Shown here: piece after piece, positions 1 through 7,555 of the stretch | Position numbering within the stretch: the stretch's first letter is position 1 | How the letters are laid out: the number at the start of each line of letters is the position of its first letter | Notes under the pieces: model-generated | Told to the model about the DNA's origin: nothing | The model's database searches: none | Seen by the model: only the letters and a program-made list of their open reading frames with translations | NCBI GenBank assembly: GCA_944333375.1 | Contig: CALVKX010000062.1 | Coordinates: 1-10,173, forward strand | DNA length: 10,173 nucleotides | DNA from: an uncultured Eubacteriales bacterium | GTDB lineage: Bacteria; Bacillota_A; Clostridia; Christensenellales; Aristaeellaceae | Direction: 5' to 3' | Made by a program: the position numbers and the translations under genes

Positions 1-543
1 GCCGTCGAAAACGCCTACGCGGGCGACATCATCGGCCTGTTTGACCCCGGCTTTTTTCACCTGGGCGACGCGCTCTCCGCCGGCCCCAAGCTGCATTTTT
101 CCTCCATCCCGGTCTTCGCGCCCGAGCACTTCGCCCGCGTGCGCCCCGAGGACAGCATGAAGCGCAAGCAGTTTTTGAAGGGCATCCTGCAACTCGCCGA
201 GGAGGGCGCCATCCAGACCTTCCGCCGCACCGAGACGGGCCGGGAGGACTTCCTGGTGGGCGTGGTCGGCGTGCTTCAGTTCGAGGTGTTGGAGCACCGG
301 CTCAAGACCGAGTACGGCGTGACCATGCTCATGGACCGCCTGCCCTTCCGCTACGTGCGCTGGGTGACCAAATCCCCCGTGCCCGTGGAAAAGCTCAAGC
401 TCACCTCCACCAGCGGCCGCGCCTTCGATTCCGAGGAGCGCGAGGTGTTGCTCTTTGAAAACGACTGGTCCATCCGCCTGGCGATGGAAAACAACGAAGG
501 ATTGGAGCTGGCCGAAACGGCCGTGCGCAGCGTATATGCATGA
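1..543 (+). CDS. prfC: Peptide chain release factor 3 (RF3), C-terminal part, cut by left edge
   Basis: The reading frame is open from base 1 and ends at TGA 541-543, giving about 180 residues; complete RF3 is roughly 525, so the GTPase domain lies outside the window. RF3 is a cytoplasmic translational GTPase that removes RF1/RF2 from the ribosome after peptide release. The visible part matches domains II and III of the family: AYAGDIIGL near the start, SIPVFAPEHFARVRPED (about residues 35-51), the KRKQFLKGILQLAEEGAIQ segment, then VGVVGVLQFEVLEHRLKTEY and RYVRWV. These are characteristic RF3 segments and distinguish it from EF-G. An internal ATG at 139 is in frame but falls inside conserved RF3 sequence, so it is not the start. 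The next gene, typA, encodes another translational GTPase. The tail after RWV is short and less conserved, as in other RF3 proteins. The family assignment is secure; the upstream part cannot be judged. Confidence 0.95.
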   Translation, partial: AVENAYAGDIIGLFDPGFFHLGDALSAGPKLHFSSIPVFAPEHFARVRPEDSMKRKQFLKGILQLAEEGAIQTFRRTETGREDFLVGVVGVLQFEVLEHRLKTEYGVTMLMDRLPFRYVRWVTKSPVPVEKLKLTSTSGRAFDSEEREVLLFENDWSIRLAMENNEGLELAETAVRSVYA

Positions 544-557
544 TTTGTACCTGGTTT

Positions 558-607
558 CCCCGCTGGCGGGGGTGCCTCCCGCGAGGATGTGAGGCGGCGT
601 TTCCCCG
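558..607 (+). promoter_or_regulatory. Possible competing hairpins in the typA leader
   Basis: In the 94-base gap between prfC and typA, CCCCG at 558-562 can pair with CGGGG at 567-571 (4-base loop). The overlapping GCGGG at 566-570 can pair with CCCGC at 578-582. A second copy of GTTTCCCCG (599-607, first copy 554-562) offers a third partner for CGGGG. These stems exclude one another. None is followed by a T-run, so it is not an ordinary intrinsic terminator. The inverted and direct repeats are seen directly; any regulatory role is inference, and in GC-rich DNA short stems like these can arise by chance. Confidence 0.25.
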
Positions 608-637
608 ATACCAGCAAGAGAAGGAAAGAGGCTTTTT

Positions 638-2461
638 ATGATCCGCAACGATATCCGCAACATCGCCATCATCGCCCACGTCGATCACGGCAAGACCACG
701 CTGGTGGACGAGATGCTCAAGCAGGGCGGCGTTTTCCGCGAGAACCAGCAGGTGGCCGACCGCGTCATGGACTCGGGGGACATCGAGCGCGAGCGAGGCA
801 TCACCATTCTGGCCAAGAACACCGCCGTGCACTACCAGTCCACCAAGATCAACATCGTCGACACCCCCGGCCACGCCGACTTCGGAGGCGAGGTGGAGCG
901 CGTGCTCAAAATGGTGGACGGCGTGCTGCTGCTGGTGGACAGCTTCGAGGGCCCCATGCCCCAGACCCGTTTCGTGCTCAGAAAGGCCCTGTCGCTGAAG
1001 CTGCCCGTCATCGTGGTCATCAACAAGGTGGACCGCCCCGACGCCCGCTGCGACGAGGTGGTGGACGAGGTGCTGGACCTGTTCATCGAGCTGGGCGCGG
1101 ACGAAACCGCGCTGGACCGCCCCATCGTCTATGCCAGCGCCCGCCAGGGCACCGCCACGCTGGACCTCAGCCAGCCCGGCCAGGATCTTCGTCCCCTGTT
1201 TGACACAATTCTGGAATACATCCCAGCGCCCGAGGGCGATCTGGAGGGGCCCGCGCAGGTGCTCATCTCCACCATCGACTACAACGACTACGTGGGCCGC
1301 ATCGGCATCGGCCGCATCGCCCGCGGCACGCTCTCGGAGGGCATGACCGTCATCAAGACCAACTTTGATACCGAAAAGGTCTCCCAGCCGCTGCGCTTGA
1401 CCAGCCTGTACACCTTTGACGGCCTCAAGCGCGTGCCCGCCAAGGAGGCTTCGATGGGCGACATCGTGGCCATGAGCGGTATCGAGGACATCGGCATCGG
1501 CGACACCGTCTGCGCGCCCGAGCAGGTGGAGGCCCTGCCCTTTGTGAGCATCACCGAGCCGACCGTGACCATGACCTTCTCGGTCAACAACAGCCCCTTT
1601 GCCGGCCGCGAGGGCGAGTACGTCACCAGCCGCCACCTGCGGGCCCGGCTCATGCGCGAGTTGCAGACCGACGTGTCCCTGCGCGTCAACGAGACCGACA
1701 GCCCCGACGCCTTCGAGGTGCGCGGCCGGGGCGAATTGCACCTTTCCATCCTGATTGAAAACATGCGCCGCCAGGGCTACGAGTTCCAGGTGTCCAAGCC
1801 GCAGGTGCTCTACAAGGAGATCGACGGCGTGCGCTGCGAGCCCATCGAGCGCATGGTCGCCGACGTGCCGCAGGCCTACGCCGGCGCGGTGATCGAGAAG
1901 ATCGGCCGCCGCCGCGGCGTGATGGAGAGCATGCACGGCCTGGACCGCGTGCGCCTGGAGTTCCTCATCCCCTCGCGCGGCCTGTTCGGCTACCGCTCCG
2001 AGTTCATGACCGACACGCGGGGCGAGGGCATCATGTCCAGCGTGTTTGAAAGGTATGAGCCCGTCAAGGGCGACATCCCCCACCGCAGCGCCGGCGCGCT
2101 GGTGTGCTTTGAGGACGGCGAGTCCACCAGCTACGGCCTGTTCTACGCCCAGGAGCGCGGCACGCTCTTCATCGGGCCGCAGACGCCCGTATACAAGGGC
2201 ATGATCTGCGGCCAGAACGCCCGCCCCGACGATCTGGTCGTCAACGTCTGCAAGCAAAAGCACGTCACCAACATGCGAAACGCCTCCGCCAGCGAGGACA
2301 GCCTTCGCCTGGTGAGCGTTCATCCCCTTACCCTGGAGGAGTGCCTGGAGTTCATCGACGACGACGAGCTTCTGGAAATCACCCCCAAATCCCTGCGCAT
2401 GCGCAAGCGCGTCCTCTCTCATGAGGAGCGCGCCCGCGCCGCCCACCGCGCCAAGGGCTGA
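638..2461 (+). CDS. typA: Ribosome-associated translational GTPase TypA/BipA
   Basis: TypA (BipA) is a cytoplasmic GTPase of the EF-G/LepA class that binds the 70S ribosome and helps ribosome assembly and growth under stress such as cold. The product has 607 residues, the normal family length. The G domain shows G1 AHVDHGKT (13-20), the RGIT switch I motif (53-56), G3 DTPGH (75-79) and G4 NKVD (129-132). The conserved FGGEVERVL segment follows G3. Later come the domain III/V region and the TypA-specific C-terminal domain, including [19 protein letters not shown] and the [12 protein letters not shown] and [10 protein letters not shown] segments typical of the family. The start ATG at 638 is supported by an AAGGAAAG ribosome binding site at 621-628. 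The gene lies 94 bases after prfC and 36 bases before the next gene in the same direction. No truncation or missing motif is seen. A large open frame on the opposite strand is a codon-bias shadow. Confidence 0.98.
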   Translation: MIRNDIRNIAIIAHVDHGKTTLVDEMLKQGGVFRENQQVADRVMDSGDIERERGITILAKNTAVHYQSTKINIVDTPGHADFGGEVERVLKMVDGVLLLVDSFEGPMPQTRFVLRKALSLKLPVIVVINKVDRPDARCDEVVDEVLDLFIELGADETALDRPIVYASARQGTATLDLSQPGQDLRPLFDTILEYIPAPEGDLEGPAQVLISTIDYNDYVGRIGIGRIARGTLSEGMTVIKTNFDTEKVSQPLRLTSLYTFDGLKRVPAKEASMGDIVAMSGIEDIGIGDTVCAPEQVEALPFVSITEPTVTMTFSVNNSPFAGREGEYVTSRHLRARLMRELQTDVSLRVNETDSPDAFEVRGRGELHLSILIENMRRQGYEFQVSKPQVLYKEIDGVRCEPIERMVADVPQAYAGAVIEKIGRRRGVMESMHGLDRVRLEFLIPSRGLFGYRSEFMTDTRGEGIMSSVFERYEPVKGDIPHRSAGALVCFEDGESTSYGLFYAQERGTLFIGPQTPVYKGMICGQNARPDDLVVNVCKQKHVTNMRNASASEDSLRLVSVHPLTLEECLEFIDDDELLEITPKSLRMRKRVLSHEERARAAHRAKG

Positions 2462-2472
2462 CGGCCCGCGCC

Positions 2473-2490
2473 TCAAACAAGGAGGTTTGA
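2473..2490 (+). promoter_or_regulatory. Ribosome binding site inside a small inverted repeat
   Basis: TCAAAC (2473-2478) and GTTTGA (2485-2490) form a perfect 6-base inverted repeat whose loop, AAGGAG, is most of the Shine-Dalgarno sequence AAGGAGG (2479-2485) for the secreted protein at 2498. The spacing from the Shine-Dalgarno to the ATG is about 12 bases, slightly long. A hairpin would present the Shine-Dalgarno core in its loop. The repeat is seen directly; the stem is AT-rich and weak, so a regulatory effect is speculative. Confidence 0.35.
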
Positions 2491-2497
2491 TCCACAG

Positions 2498-3889
2498 ATG
2501 TATATCCTGAAAAAGCTGTTTGCGCTGCTTTTGTCTCTGTGCCTGCTCACGGCGGCCCTTCCCGCGGCGCTGGCCGAGGAGGCGCAGGATGCCGGGGACG
2601 ATGTGATCCGCTCCGATTTCACCCTGTCCCTGCAGGCGCACGCGGACGGCTTTCCCAATGACGGCGCGGCGCACTACGCCGACTGGGAAACCTTTCTCTC
2701 CAAGCTGAGCCTGGAGGGCGTCATCGATGTGCAGCGCTTTTTGACCAACATCAGCCGCGTCTATTTTGACGGCGGCCTGTGCGTCAACGGCGAAAACGTC
2801 CTGCCCTTCGTCTATGACGGCTATCACAGCTACCGCTATGTGCGCGCCGACGCGCTGCGCGGCGACAGCATCCACTTCCAGATGCACAACTTCTTTGAGT
2901 TCATGCTCAAGGGCTACTATTTCATGGGCCTGCCCACGCAGCTCATCGCCCTGTTTCTCTATCCCGAGGCCAGCTACTACATCGGCTCGAGCTATTATGA
3001 GCCCATCGCCGAGGCGCTCTCGGGCGAGGGCGACCGCCATGTGAGCCACGCCGACCTCTACGAGCTGTGCGAGGCGCTGGACCTGATCGTCAACGACGAC
3101 TGGGATTACGAACGCGCCTACTTCTACTTCACCTGCATGCTCACGGATCTGGGCGCCTCCGACCTGATGCTGCAAAAGCTGGGCTATCTGGAGGACTGGC
3201 TTATCTACATGGACCCGGAGAGCGAGGGCCTGTTCATCTCCGATGACGGCGTGACCCAGACCTACACCCTGGGTGGGACGGAGATCTTCACGCATACCCT
3301 GGACGAAGCCGGCGAGCGCTTTACCCTCTGTCTGCCCGACAGCGAGGGCTATGAGCTGACCGTCTCCTACGAAAACACCGGCGATGCCATTCACGGCGCG
3401 CTGCGGATTACGCTGGAGGAGGCGCAGCGCCTCACGCTCAATGTGGACATCGACGGCCTGCCCACGGACGGCGCGCTCAGCGCGGAGGGCACGGCGTCCG
3501 TCGTGCTTGGCGGCGAATGTCTCTATGAGGTACCCGCGCCGGTCAACCTGTGCTATCGCTACAGCCGCGACGCCGCCGAGCTGCCCTATGCCATGACCCT
3601 GGAGGTGGACTGGCTGCATCCCCAGACGCAAAAGCCCGCCCTGACGCTTTCCTATCAGGCGGACATGGAACTTCTGCCCGCAAGCGCGATGGTCGAGCGC
3701 GTCTACGACAACCAGAATGACTTTTTCCACCTCAACGAGAGCTTCATGGAGGAATACAAGCAGCTCTACCTGCCCACGCTGGCCCTGTCGGCCGTCCCCA
3801 TCCTGGTGGAGATGCCCATGGGCGTCATCAGCGATACAATGGCCTTCCTTTACGAGACGGGCTTTCTGGCCTTCTTGGGGATCGAGTGA
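2498..3889 (+). CDS. Secreted protein of unknown function
   Basis: I do not recognise this 463-residue protein. It begins with a typical Sec signal peptide: a positively charged MYILKK start, a leucine-rich core (7-20) and a likely signal peptidase I site after ALA (24-26). No lipobox is evident, so it is probably released or held at the cell surface by contacts. Residues about 60-240 look mainly helical, rich in aromatic residues (for example GYYF at 139-142 and SYYIGSSYYEP at 159-169) and acidic. Residues about 245-395 read as alternating beta strands (TQTYTLGG, YELTVSYENTG, TLNVDIDG, ALTLSYQADM), suggesting a beta-sandwich or beta-sheet domain. The last 40 residues are fairly hydrophobic (YLPTLALSAVPILVE), but no clear cell-wall sorting motif follows. 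AAGGAGG at 2479-2485 supports the ATG. The next gene, for a GntR regulator, begins 15 bases after the stop, so the two may be co-transcribed. No catalytic motif is visible. Confidence is high for gene and secretion, none for function. Confidence 0.85.
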   Translation: MYILKKLFALLLSLCLLTAALPAALAEEAQDAGDDVIRSDFTLSLQAHADGFPNDGAAHYADWETFLSKLSLEGVIDVQRFLTNISRVYFDGGLCVNGENVLPFVYDGYHSYRYVRADALRGDSIHFQMHNFFEFMLKGYYFMGLPTQLIALFLYPEASYYIGSSYYEPIAEALSGEGDRHVSHADLYELCEALDLIVNDDWDYERAYFYFTCMLTDLGASDLMLQKLGYLEDWLIYMDPESEGLFISDDGVTQTYTLGGTEIFTHTLDEAGERFTLCLPDSEGYELTVSYENTGDAIHGALRITLEEAQRLTLNVDIDGLPTDGALSAEGTASVVLGGECLYEVPAPVNLCYRYSRDAAELPYAMTLEVDWLHPQTQKPALTLSYQADMELLPASAMVERVYDNQNDFFHLNESFMEEYKQLYLPTLALSAVPILVEMPMGVISDTMAFLYETGFLAFLGIE

Positions 3890-3890
3890 C

Positions 3891-3895
3891 GGAGG
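3891..3895 (+). promoter_or_regulatory. Ribosome binding site deciding a GTG start at 3904
   Basis: GGAGG lies 8 bases before GTG 3904 and therefore favours that start for the GntR regulator over the in-frame GTG at 3886, which overlaps the previous stop codon (GTGA) and would place this Shine-Dalgarno inside the coding region. Confidence 0.7.
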
Positions 3896-3903
3896 AAAAC
3901 CAC

Positions 3904-4620
3904 GTGCAAGACAAACCTTTGGAGAAAAAGAGTCAGAGCCCTCTGTACCAGCAGCTCATGACGCGGCTGAAAAACGACATCCTCGCCGGGGTCTATCCCT
4001 CCGGGGCGCGCATCCCCAGTGAGCAGCTCCTGTGCGACACCTACGGCGTAAGCCGCGTAACCGTGCGCAAGGCCATGCTGGACCTGGTACAGGAGGGGCT
4101 TCTGGTACGCAGGCAGGGCAAGGGCACGTTTGTGGCCGACGAGCGCATCCAGCGCGACCTGCACCAGATCACCAGCTTCTCGGCGGCCTGCCGGCAGAAC
4201 GGCCACGCCGCCGGGACCAAGCTCATCAGCATTACGATGGAGGAGGCCACGCAGGAGGACGTCGAACGCCTTTCCGCCGCCCCGGGGAGCCGGGTTGTGG
4301 AAATCTGCCGCCTGCGCCTGTGCGACGGCGAGCCGGTCATGCTGGAGATCAACCGCTTCCCGGAGCGCTACGCCTTTCTGATGGACGAGGCGCTGGACGG
4401 CTCGCTCTACGACCTGCTCAGGCGGCGCGGCATCGTCCCCACCTCGGCGGTGCATGACATCTCCCTGGGCCACGCCACCCCGCTGGTGAGCCGACATCTG
4501 GGCACGGCGCAGGGCGACGCGCTGCTGCTGCTTAACGAGCTGGTCATGGACCAGCACGGCGAGCCCATGCACCTCAGCCGCCAGTGGATTCGCGGCGACA
4601 AGTACACCTTCCGCATCTGA
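3904..4620 (+). CDS. GntR-family transcriptional regulator (HutC type, UTRA domain)
   Basis: A 238-residue DNA-binding regulator, normal for the HutC/FarR branch of GntR. Residues about 12-77 form the winged helix-turn-helix: PLYQQLMTRLKNDILAG, then GARIPSEQLLCDTYGVSR and VTVRKAMLDLVQEGLL, ending in the wing RRQGKGTFV. Residues about 90-235 match the UTRA ligand-binding domain, with VVEICRLRLCDGEPVMLE and the closing strand MHLSRQWIRGDKYTFRI. Such regulators usually repress neighbouring genes until a small metabolite, often a sugar phosphate or amino acid derivative, binds the UTRA domain; the ligand here cannot be read from sequence. The GTG at 3904 is preferred because GGAGG (3891-3895) sits 8 bases upstream; an alternative GTG at 3886 would add six residues and overlap the previous gene. 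Only 14 bases separate it from the NYN-LOTUS gene downstream. No transporter or sugar enzyme lies nearby to suggest an inducer, which is unusual for this family. I could not identify a matching operator. Confidence 0.93.
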   Translation: MQDKPLEKKSQSPLYQQLMTRLKNDILAGVYPSGARIPSEQLLCDTYGVSRVTVRKAMLDLVQEGLLVRRQGKGTFVADERIQRDLHQITSFSAACRQNGHAAGTKLISITMEEATQEDVERLSAAPGSRVVEICRLRLCDGEPVMLEINRFPERYAFLMDEALDGSLYDLLRRRGIVPTSAVHDISLGHATPLVSRHLGTAQGDALLLLNELVMDQHGEPMHLSRQWIRGDKYTFRI

Positions 4621-4634
4621 AAGGGGAATCAACG

Positions 4635-5624
4635 ATGAGCAGCTCCAAATTTGCCCTGTTCGTGGATCTGGAAAACTGCGGCGCGAAGGTGGACACCCTG
4701 CTTTCCGTGCTGGAGAAGGTCAAGATCCGCGGCGACATCCTGCTGGGCAAGGTCTACGGCTATACCGACCAGTACAGCGACCTCAAGGAGGTCCTCCTCT
4801 CCAACACCTTTACCGTCGTGCCCAGCCTTCGCTACGGCATCAGCCAGAAGAACAACGCCGACATCCTCCTGGTCATCGACGCGCTGGAGGTGGCCTTCAC
4901 CAACCCCCTGATTGACAGCTTCTGCATCGTTTCCGGCGACAGCGACTATACGCCGCTGGTGGGCCGGCTCAAAAGCATGGGCAAGTTCGTGCTGGGCATC
5001 AGCCGCTCGGCGGCAGCCAGCAACATCTTTATCAACGCCTGCAACGAGTTTCAGTTTCTGGAGAACGTCGGCGGACGTACCCGCAAGCCCACGGGCAAGA
5101 AAAAGGCTGCCGCGGACAAGGAGCCTCTGGACGAGCAGGAGCTCAACAAGGCCCTGTGCGGCATTTTGGAGGAGCAGACCGACAAGGACGAGCTCTATGC
5201 CAGCGAGCTCAAGGGGATTCTGCTTCGCCTGCGGCCCGACTTCAACGAAAAGTCCTATGGCTGCACCACGTTTTTAAAGCTCCTGGACAAGCTGAGCAAG
5301 CAGTTCGGCGCCCTGCATATCCGAAGCGACAACTTCAACGTCATGGTCTCCCTCTCCCAGAGCAGCAAGGAGAGCGAGCCCGAGCTCAACAAGGACAACT
5401 GGCGCGCCCTTATCCGCGAGCAGCTCTCCCGCTACAAGGAGGACGGCTTTGAGCGCATCAACCCCAGCATCCTCAAGGCCGACATCCAGGCCAGCTTCCC
5501 GGGCTTCTCGGAAAAGGCGCTGGGCTTCAAGCGCTTCAGCGACATGCTCAAGGCCATGGAGAAGGAAGGGCTTATCAGCGTGGAGCTGGACGATCAGAAA
5601 AACATGCTCATCAAGGTGAGCTGA
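4635..5624 (+). CDS. NYN-domain (PIN-like) predicted ribonuclease with two OST-HTH/LOTUS-like domains
   Basis: A 329-residue protein with a recognisable composite structure. Residues 5-143 form a NYN/DUF88 (LabA-like) domain of the PIN-like nuclease fold: FVDLEN (9-14) on the first strand, NNADILLVIDAL (73-84) and VSGDSDYTPLV (99-109), giving D11, D76, D82, D102 and D104 as candidate metal-binding acids. A basic linker (about 147-162, TRKPTGKKK) follows. Residues about 166-240 and 254-329 read as two OST-HTH/LOTUS-like winged helices, each with a helix beginning near ELNKALCGILEEQ or NWRALIREQL, an LKGILLRLRPDFNEKSYG- or LKADIQASFPGFSEKALG-like core, and a closing F..LL/ML segment. The family is known to pair NYN nucleases with LOTUS RNA-binding modules, as in animal MARF1. 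A role in RNA cleavage or turnover is therefore inferred. ATG 4635 is chosen because AAGGGG lies at 4621-4626; an upstream in-frame GTG at 4584 lies inside the regulator gene. It is 16 bases from nadE downstream. Confidence 0.9.
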   Translation: MSSSKFALFVDLENCGAKVDTLLSVLEKVKIRGDILLGKVYGYTDQYSDLKEVLLSNTFTVVPSLRYGISQKNNADILLVIDALEVAFTNPLIDSFCIVSGDSDYTPLVGRLKSMGKFVLGISRSAAASNIFINACNEFQFLENVGGRTRKPTGKKKAAADKEPLDEQELNKALCGILEEQTDKDELYASELKGILLRLRPDFNEKSYGCTTFLKLLDKLSKQFGALHIRSDNFNVMVSLSQSSKESEPELNKDNWRALIREQLSRYKEDGFERINPSILKADIQASFPGFSEKALGFKRFSDMLKAMEKEGLISVELDDQKNMLIKVS

Positions 5625-5640
5625 CAGGGAGGAAGCCGTT

Positions 5641-7527
5641 ATGCCGGAAGGATTTGCGCGCGTTGCCGCGGTCAGCCTGCCCGTCCATCTGGGGGACGTG
5701 GAGGCCAACGAGCGGGAGATTGCCCTGGCCCTGGAGCGCCTCGCAGCGCAGGGGGTGCAGGCCGTGGTCTTCCCGGAGCTGTGTCTGACCGGCTATACGC
5801 TGGGCGACCTGCTTGTGCACGATCTGGTGCAGGAGCGCGCCTGGGCGGCGCTGGTGCGCCTTGCCGGGCGCACGGAGGGCATGGCGGCCGTGGTGGGGCT
5901 GCCCCTGTGCCATCAGGGGCGGCTGTATAACTGCGCGGCCGTGCTCAAGGATGGAAAGGTGCGCGCGCTGGTTCCCAAGACCTACCTTCCCAACGGCAAC
6001 GAGTTTTATGAAACGCGCTGGTTCGTCAGCGGCGCGGGTGTTGAGGAGACGGTCGTGCGGGGCGGCGTGAGCTGCCCGCTGGGCGCGGATACGCTCTTTG
6101 ACATGGACGGCTTCGTCTTTGGCGTGGAGCTGTGCGAGGACCTGTGGACCCCGCTGCCGCCCAGCTCGCACCTGGCGGTGGAGGGCGCGGACCTCATCCT
6201 CAACCCCAGTGCCTCCAACGCCCTGGTTTCCAAGCACGCCTACCGCCGGGGCCTGCTTTCCCAGCAGAGCGGCCGCCTCTACGCGGGCTATGTCTATGCG
6301 GGCGCGGGCTTTGGGGAGAGCACCAGCGACATGGTCTTTGACGGCTATACCGCCGTGTTTGAAAACGGGCGTGCCCTGAGCGAGGGCGAGCGCTTCGCCA
6401 TGGCCGGCAGCCTGGCGATGGCGGACATCGACGTGCAGCGCCTGCGCTACCAGCGCCAGCGAAACGGCAGCTTCCATCAGATGCCGCGCAGGCAGCCCCG
6501 GCGCGTCGCCCTGGGACCTGCCGCGGACGCCCCCCTGCCGCTGATGCGGCTGCTGGAGCCGATGCCCTTTGTGCCCTTTGGCGCGGATGCGCAGGATCGG
6601 CTGGATGAGATCGTCCAGATTCAGTGCATGGGCCTTCAGACGCGGCTTCGCGCCGTCCATGGCCGCACGGTCGTGGTGGGCGTCTCCGGCGGGCTGGATT
6701 CCACGCTGGCGCTGCTGGTGGCCGTGCGGGCCTTCGACACGCTGGGCCTGGAGCGCAAGGGCATCCACGCCATCACCATGCCGGGCATGGGCACGGGCGG
6801 CCGCACCCGCTCCAACGCGGAAAAGCTCATGGACGCGCTGGGCGTGACCGCGCTGGAAATCCCCATCGGCGCGGCGGTGAAGCAGCATTTTCTGGACATC
6901 GGCCAGGATGAAGGCCTCCATGACGTGACCTATGAAAACAGCCAGGCCCGGGAGCGAACGCAGATTCTGATGGACTATGCCAACAAGGTCGGCGGCCTCG
7001 TCCTGGGCACCGGCGACCTGAGCGAAGCCGCGCTGGGCTTTTGCACCTATAACGGCGATCACATGAGCATGTACAACGTCAACTGCTCCGTGCCAAAGAC
7101 GCTGGTCAAGAGCCTTGTGTGGCATCTGGGGCGCTGCTTTGGCGTCTCGGTTGCCTCCATCTGCCAGGACGTCATCGCAACCCCCATCAGCCCGGAGCTG
7201 CTCCCCGTCTCCGAAGGCGAGCTTCAGCAGCGCACCGAGGATATCCTGGGCGATTACGCCCTGCATGACTTTTTCCTCTACCACCTCATGGACAGCGGCG
7301 CGTCGCCCGGAAAGCTGAAAATGCTGGCCCGGCAGGCGTTTTCGAGCCTATATGACCCCGAGAAGATCGACCGCCAGCTCCAGACCTTCCTCAGGCGCTT
7401 CTTTGCCCAGCAGTTCAAGCGCAACTGCGTGCCAGACGGCCCCAAGGTGGGCTCGGTCAGCCTCAGCCCGCGCGGCGACTGGCGCATGCCCAGCGACATG
7501 GACGCGGGCATGTGGCTAGGCCGCTAA
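5641..7527 (+). CDS. nadE: Glutamine-dependent NAD(+) synthetase
   Basis: This two-domain cytoplasmic enzyme makes NAD from nicotinate adenine dinucleotide, ATP and glutamine, the last step of NAD biosynthesis. At 628 residues it has the usual length of the glutamine-dependent type. The N-terminal nitrilase-like glutaminase domain (about 1-275) shows the catalytic triad: E46 in [11 protein letters not shown]113 in PKTYLPN and C165 in GVELCEDLW. The C-terminal synthetase domain carries the PP-loop [11 protein letters not shown] (348-358), the [13 protein letters not shown] segment (384-396) and [13 protein letters not shown](CTY) (455-470), which are all typical. The C-terminal [33 protein letters not shown] region is also characteristic. 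All key residues are present, so it should be active. ATG 5641 has AGGGAGGAA at 5626-5634. It begins 16 bases after the NYN-LOTUS gene and ends 28 bases before the flippase gene, in what looks like one transcription unit. No NAD-linked riboswitch is evident upstream. Confidence 0.98.
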   Translation: MPEGFARVAAVSLPVHLGDVEANEREIALALERLAAQGVQAVVFPELCLTGYTLGDLLVHDLVQERAWAALVRLAGRTEGMAAVVGLPLCHQGRLYNCAAVLKDGKVRALVPKTYLPNGNEFYETRWFVSGAGVEETVVRGGVSCPLGADTLFDMDGFVFGVELCEDLWTPLPPSSHLAVEGADLILNPSASNALVSKHAYRRGLLSQQSGRLYAGYVYAGAGFGESTSDMVFDGYTAVFENGRALSEGERFAMAGSLAMADIDVQRLRYQRQRNGSFHQMPRRQPRRVALGPAADAPLPLMRLLEPMPFVPFGADAQDRLDEIVQIQCMGLQTRLRAVHGRTVVVGVSGGLDSTLALLVAVRAFDTLGLERKGIHAITMPGMGTGGRTRSNAEKLMDALGVTALEIPIGAAVKQHFLDIGQDEGLHDVTYENSQARERTQILMDYANKVGGLVLGTGDLSEAALGFCTYNGDHMSMYNVNCSVPKTLVKSLVWHLGRCFGVSVASICQDVIATPISPELLPVSEGELQQRTEDILGDYALHDFFLYHLMDSGASPGKLKMLARQAFSSLYDPEKIDRQLQTFLRRFFAQQFKRNCVPDGPKVGSVSLSPRGDWRMPSDMDAGMWLGR

Positions 7528-7539
7528 GCCAACGCACGA

Positions 7540-7547
7540 AAGGGAGA
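7540..7547 (+). promoter_or_regulatory. Ribosome binding site supporting a TTG start at 7556
   Basis: AAGGGAGA ends 8 bases before TTG 7556. The next in-frame ATG, at 7592, has no Shine-Dalgarno-like sequence upstream and would remove the first 12 residues of the flippase, so the TTG is preferred. Confidence 0.6.
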
Positions 7548-7555
7548 ACCCCGCT

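Noticed and set aside
558..582. Hairpin after prfC considered as an intrinsic terminator
   Set aside because: The GC stem is present but it is followed by GAGGATGTGAGG, not a T-run.
401..3730. Very long open frame on the minus strand (1109 codons) opposite prfC, typA and the secreted-protein gene
   Set aside because: It runs through three well-supported genes and their gaps, typA and the secreted-protein gene being in the same phase, and its product is rich in Ala, Gly, Val, His, Gln and Leu with no domain. This is what GC-rich third positions produce on the opposite strand.
4584..4634. Upstream GTG start for the NYN-LOTUS gene
   Set aside because: It lies inside the regulator coding region, and the AAGGGG site at 4621-4626 points to ATG 4635, directly before the first strand of the NYN domain.
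5611..7284. Long minus-strand open frame (557 codons) opposite nadE
   Set aside because: The sense strand encodes an intact NAD synthetase with all catalytic residues; the antisense product shows the same low-information shadow composition and no convincing motif.
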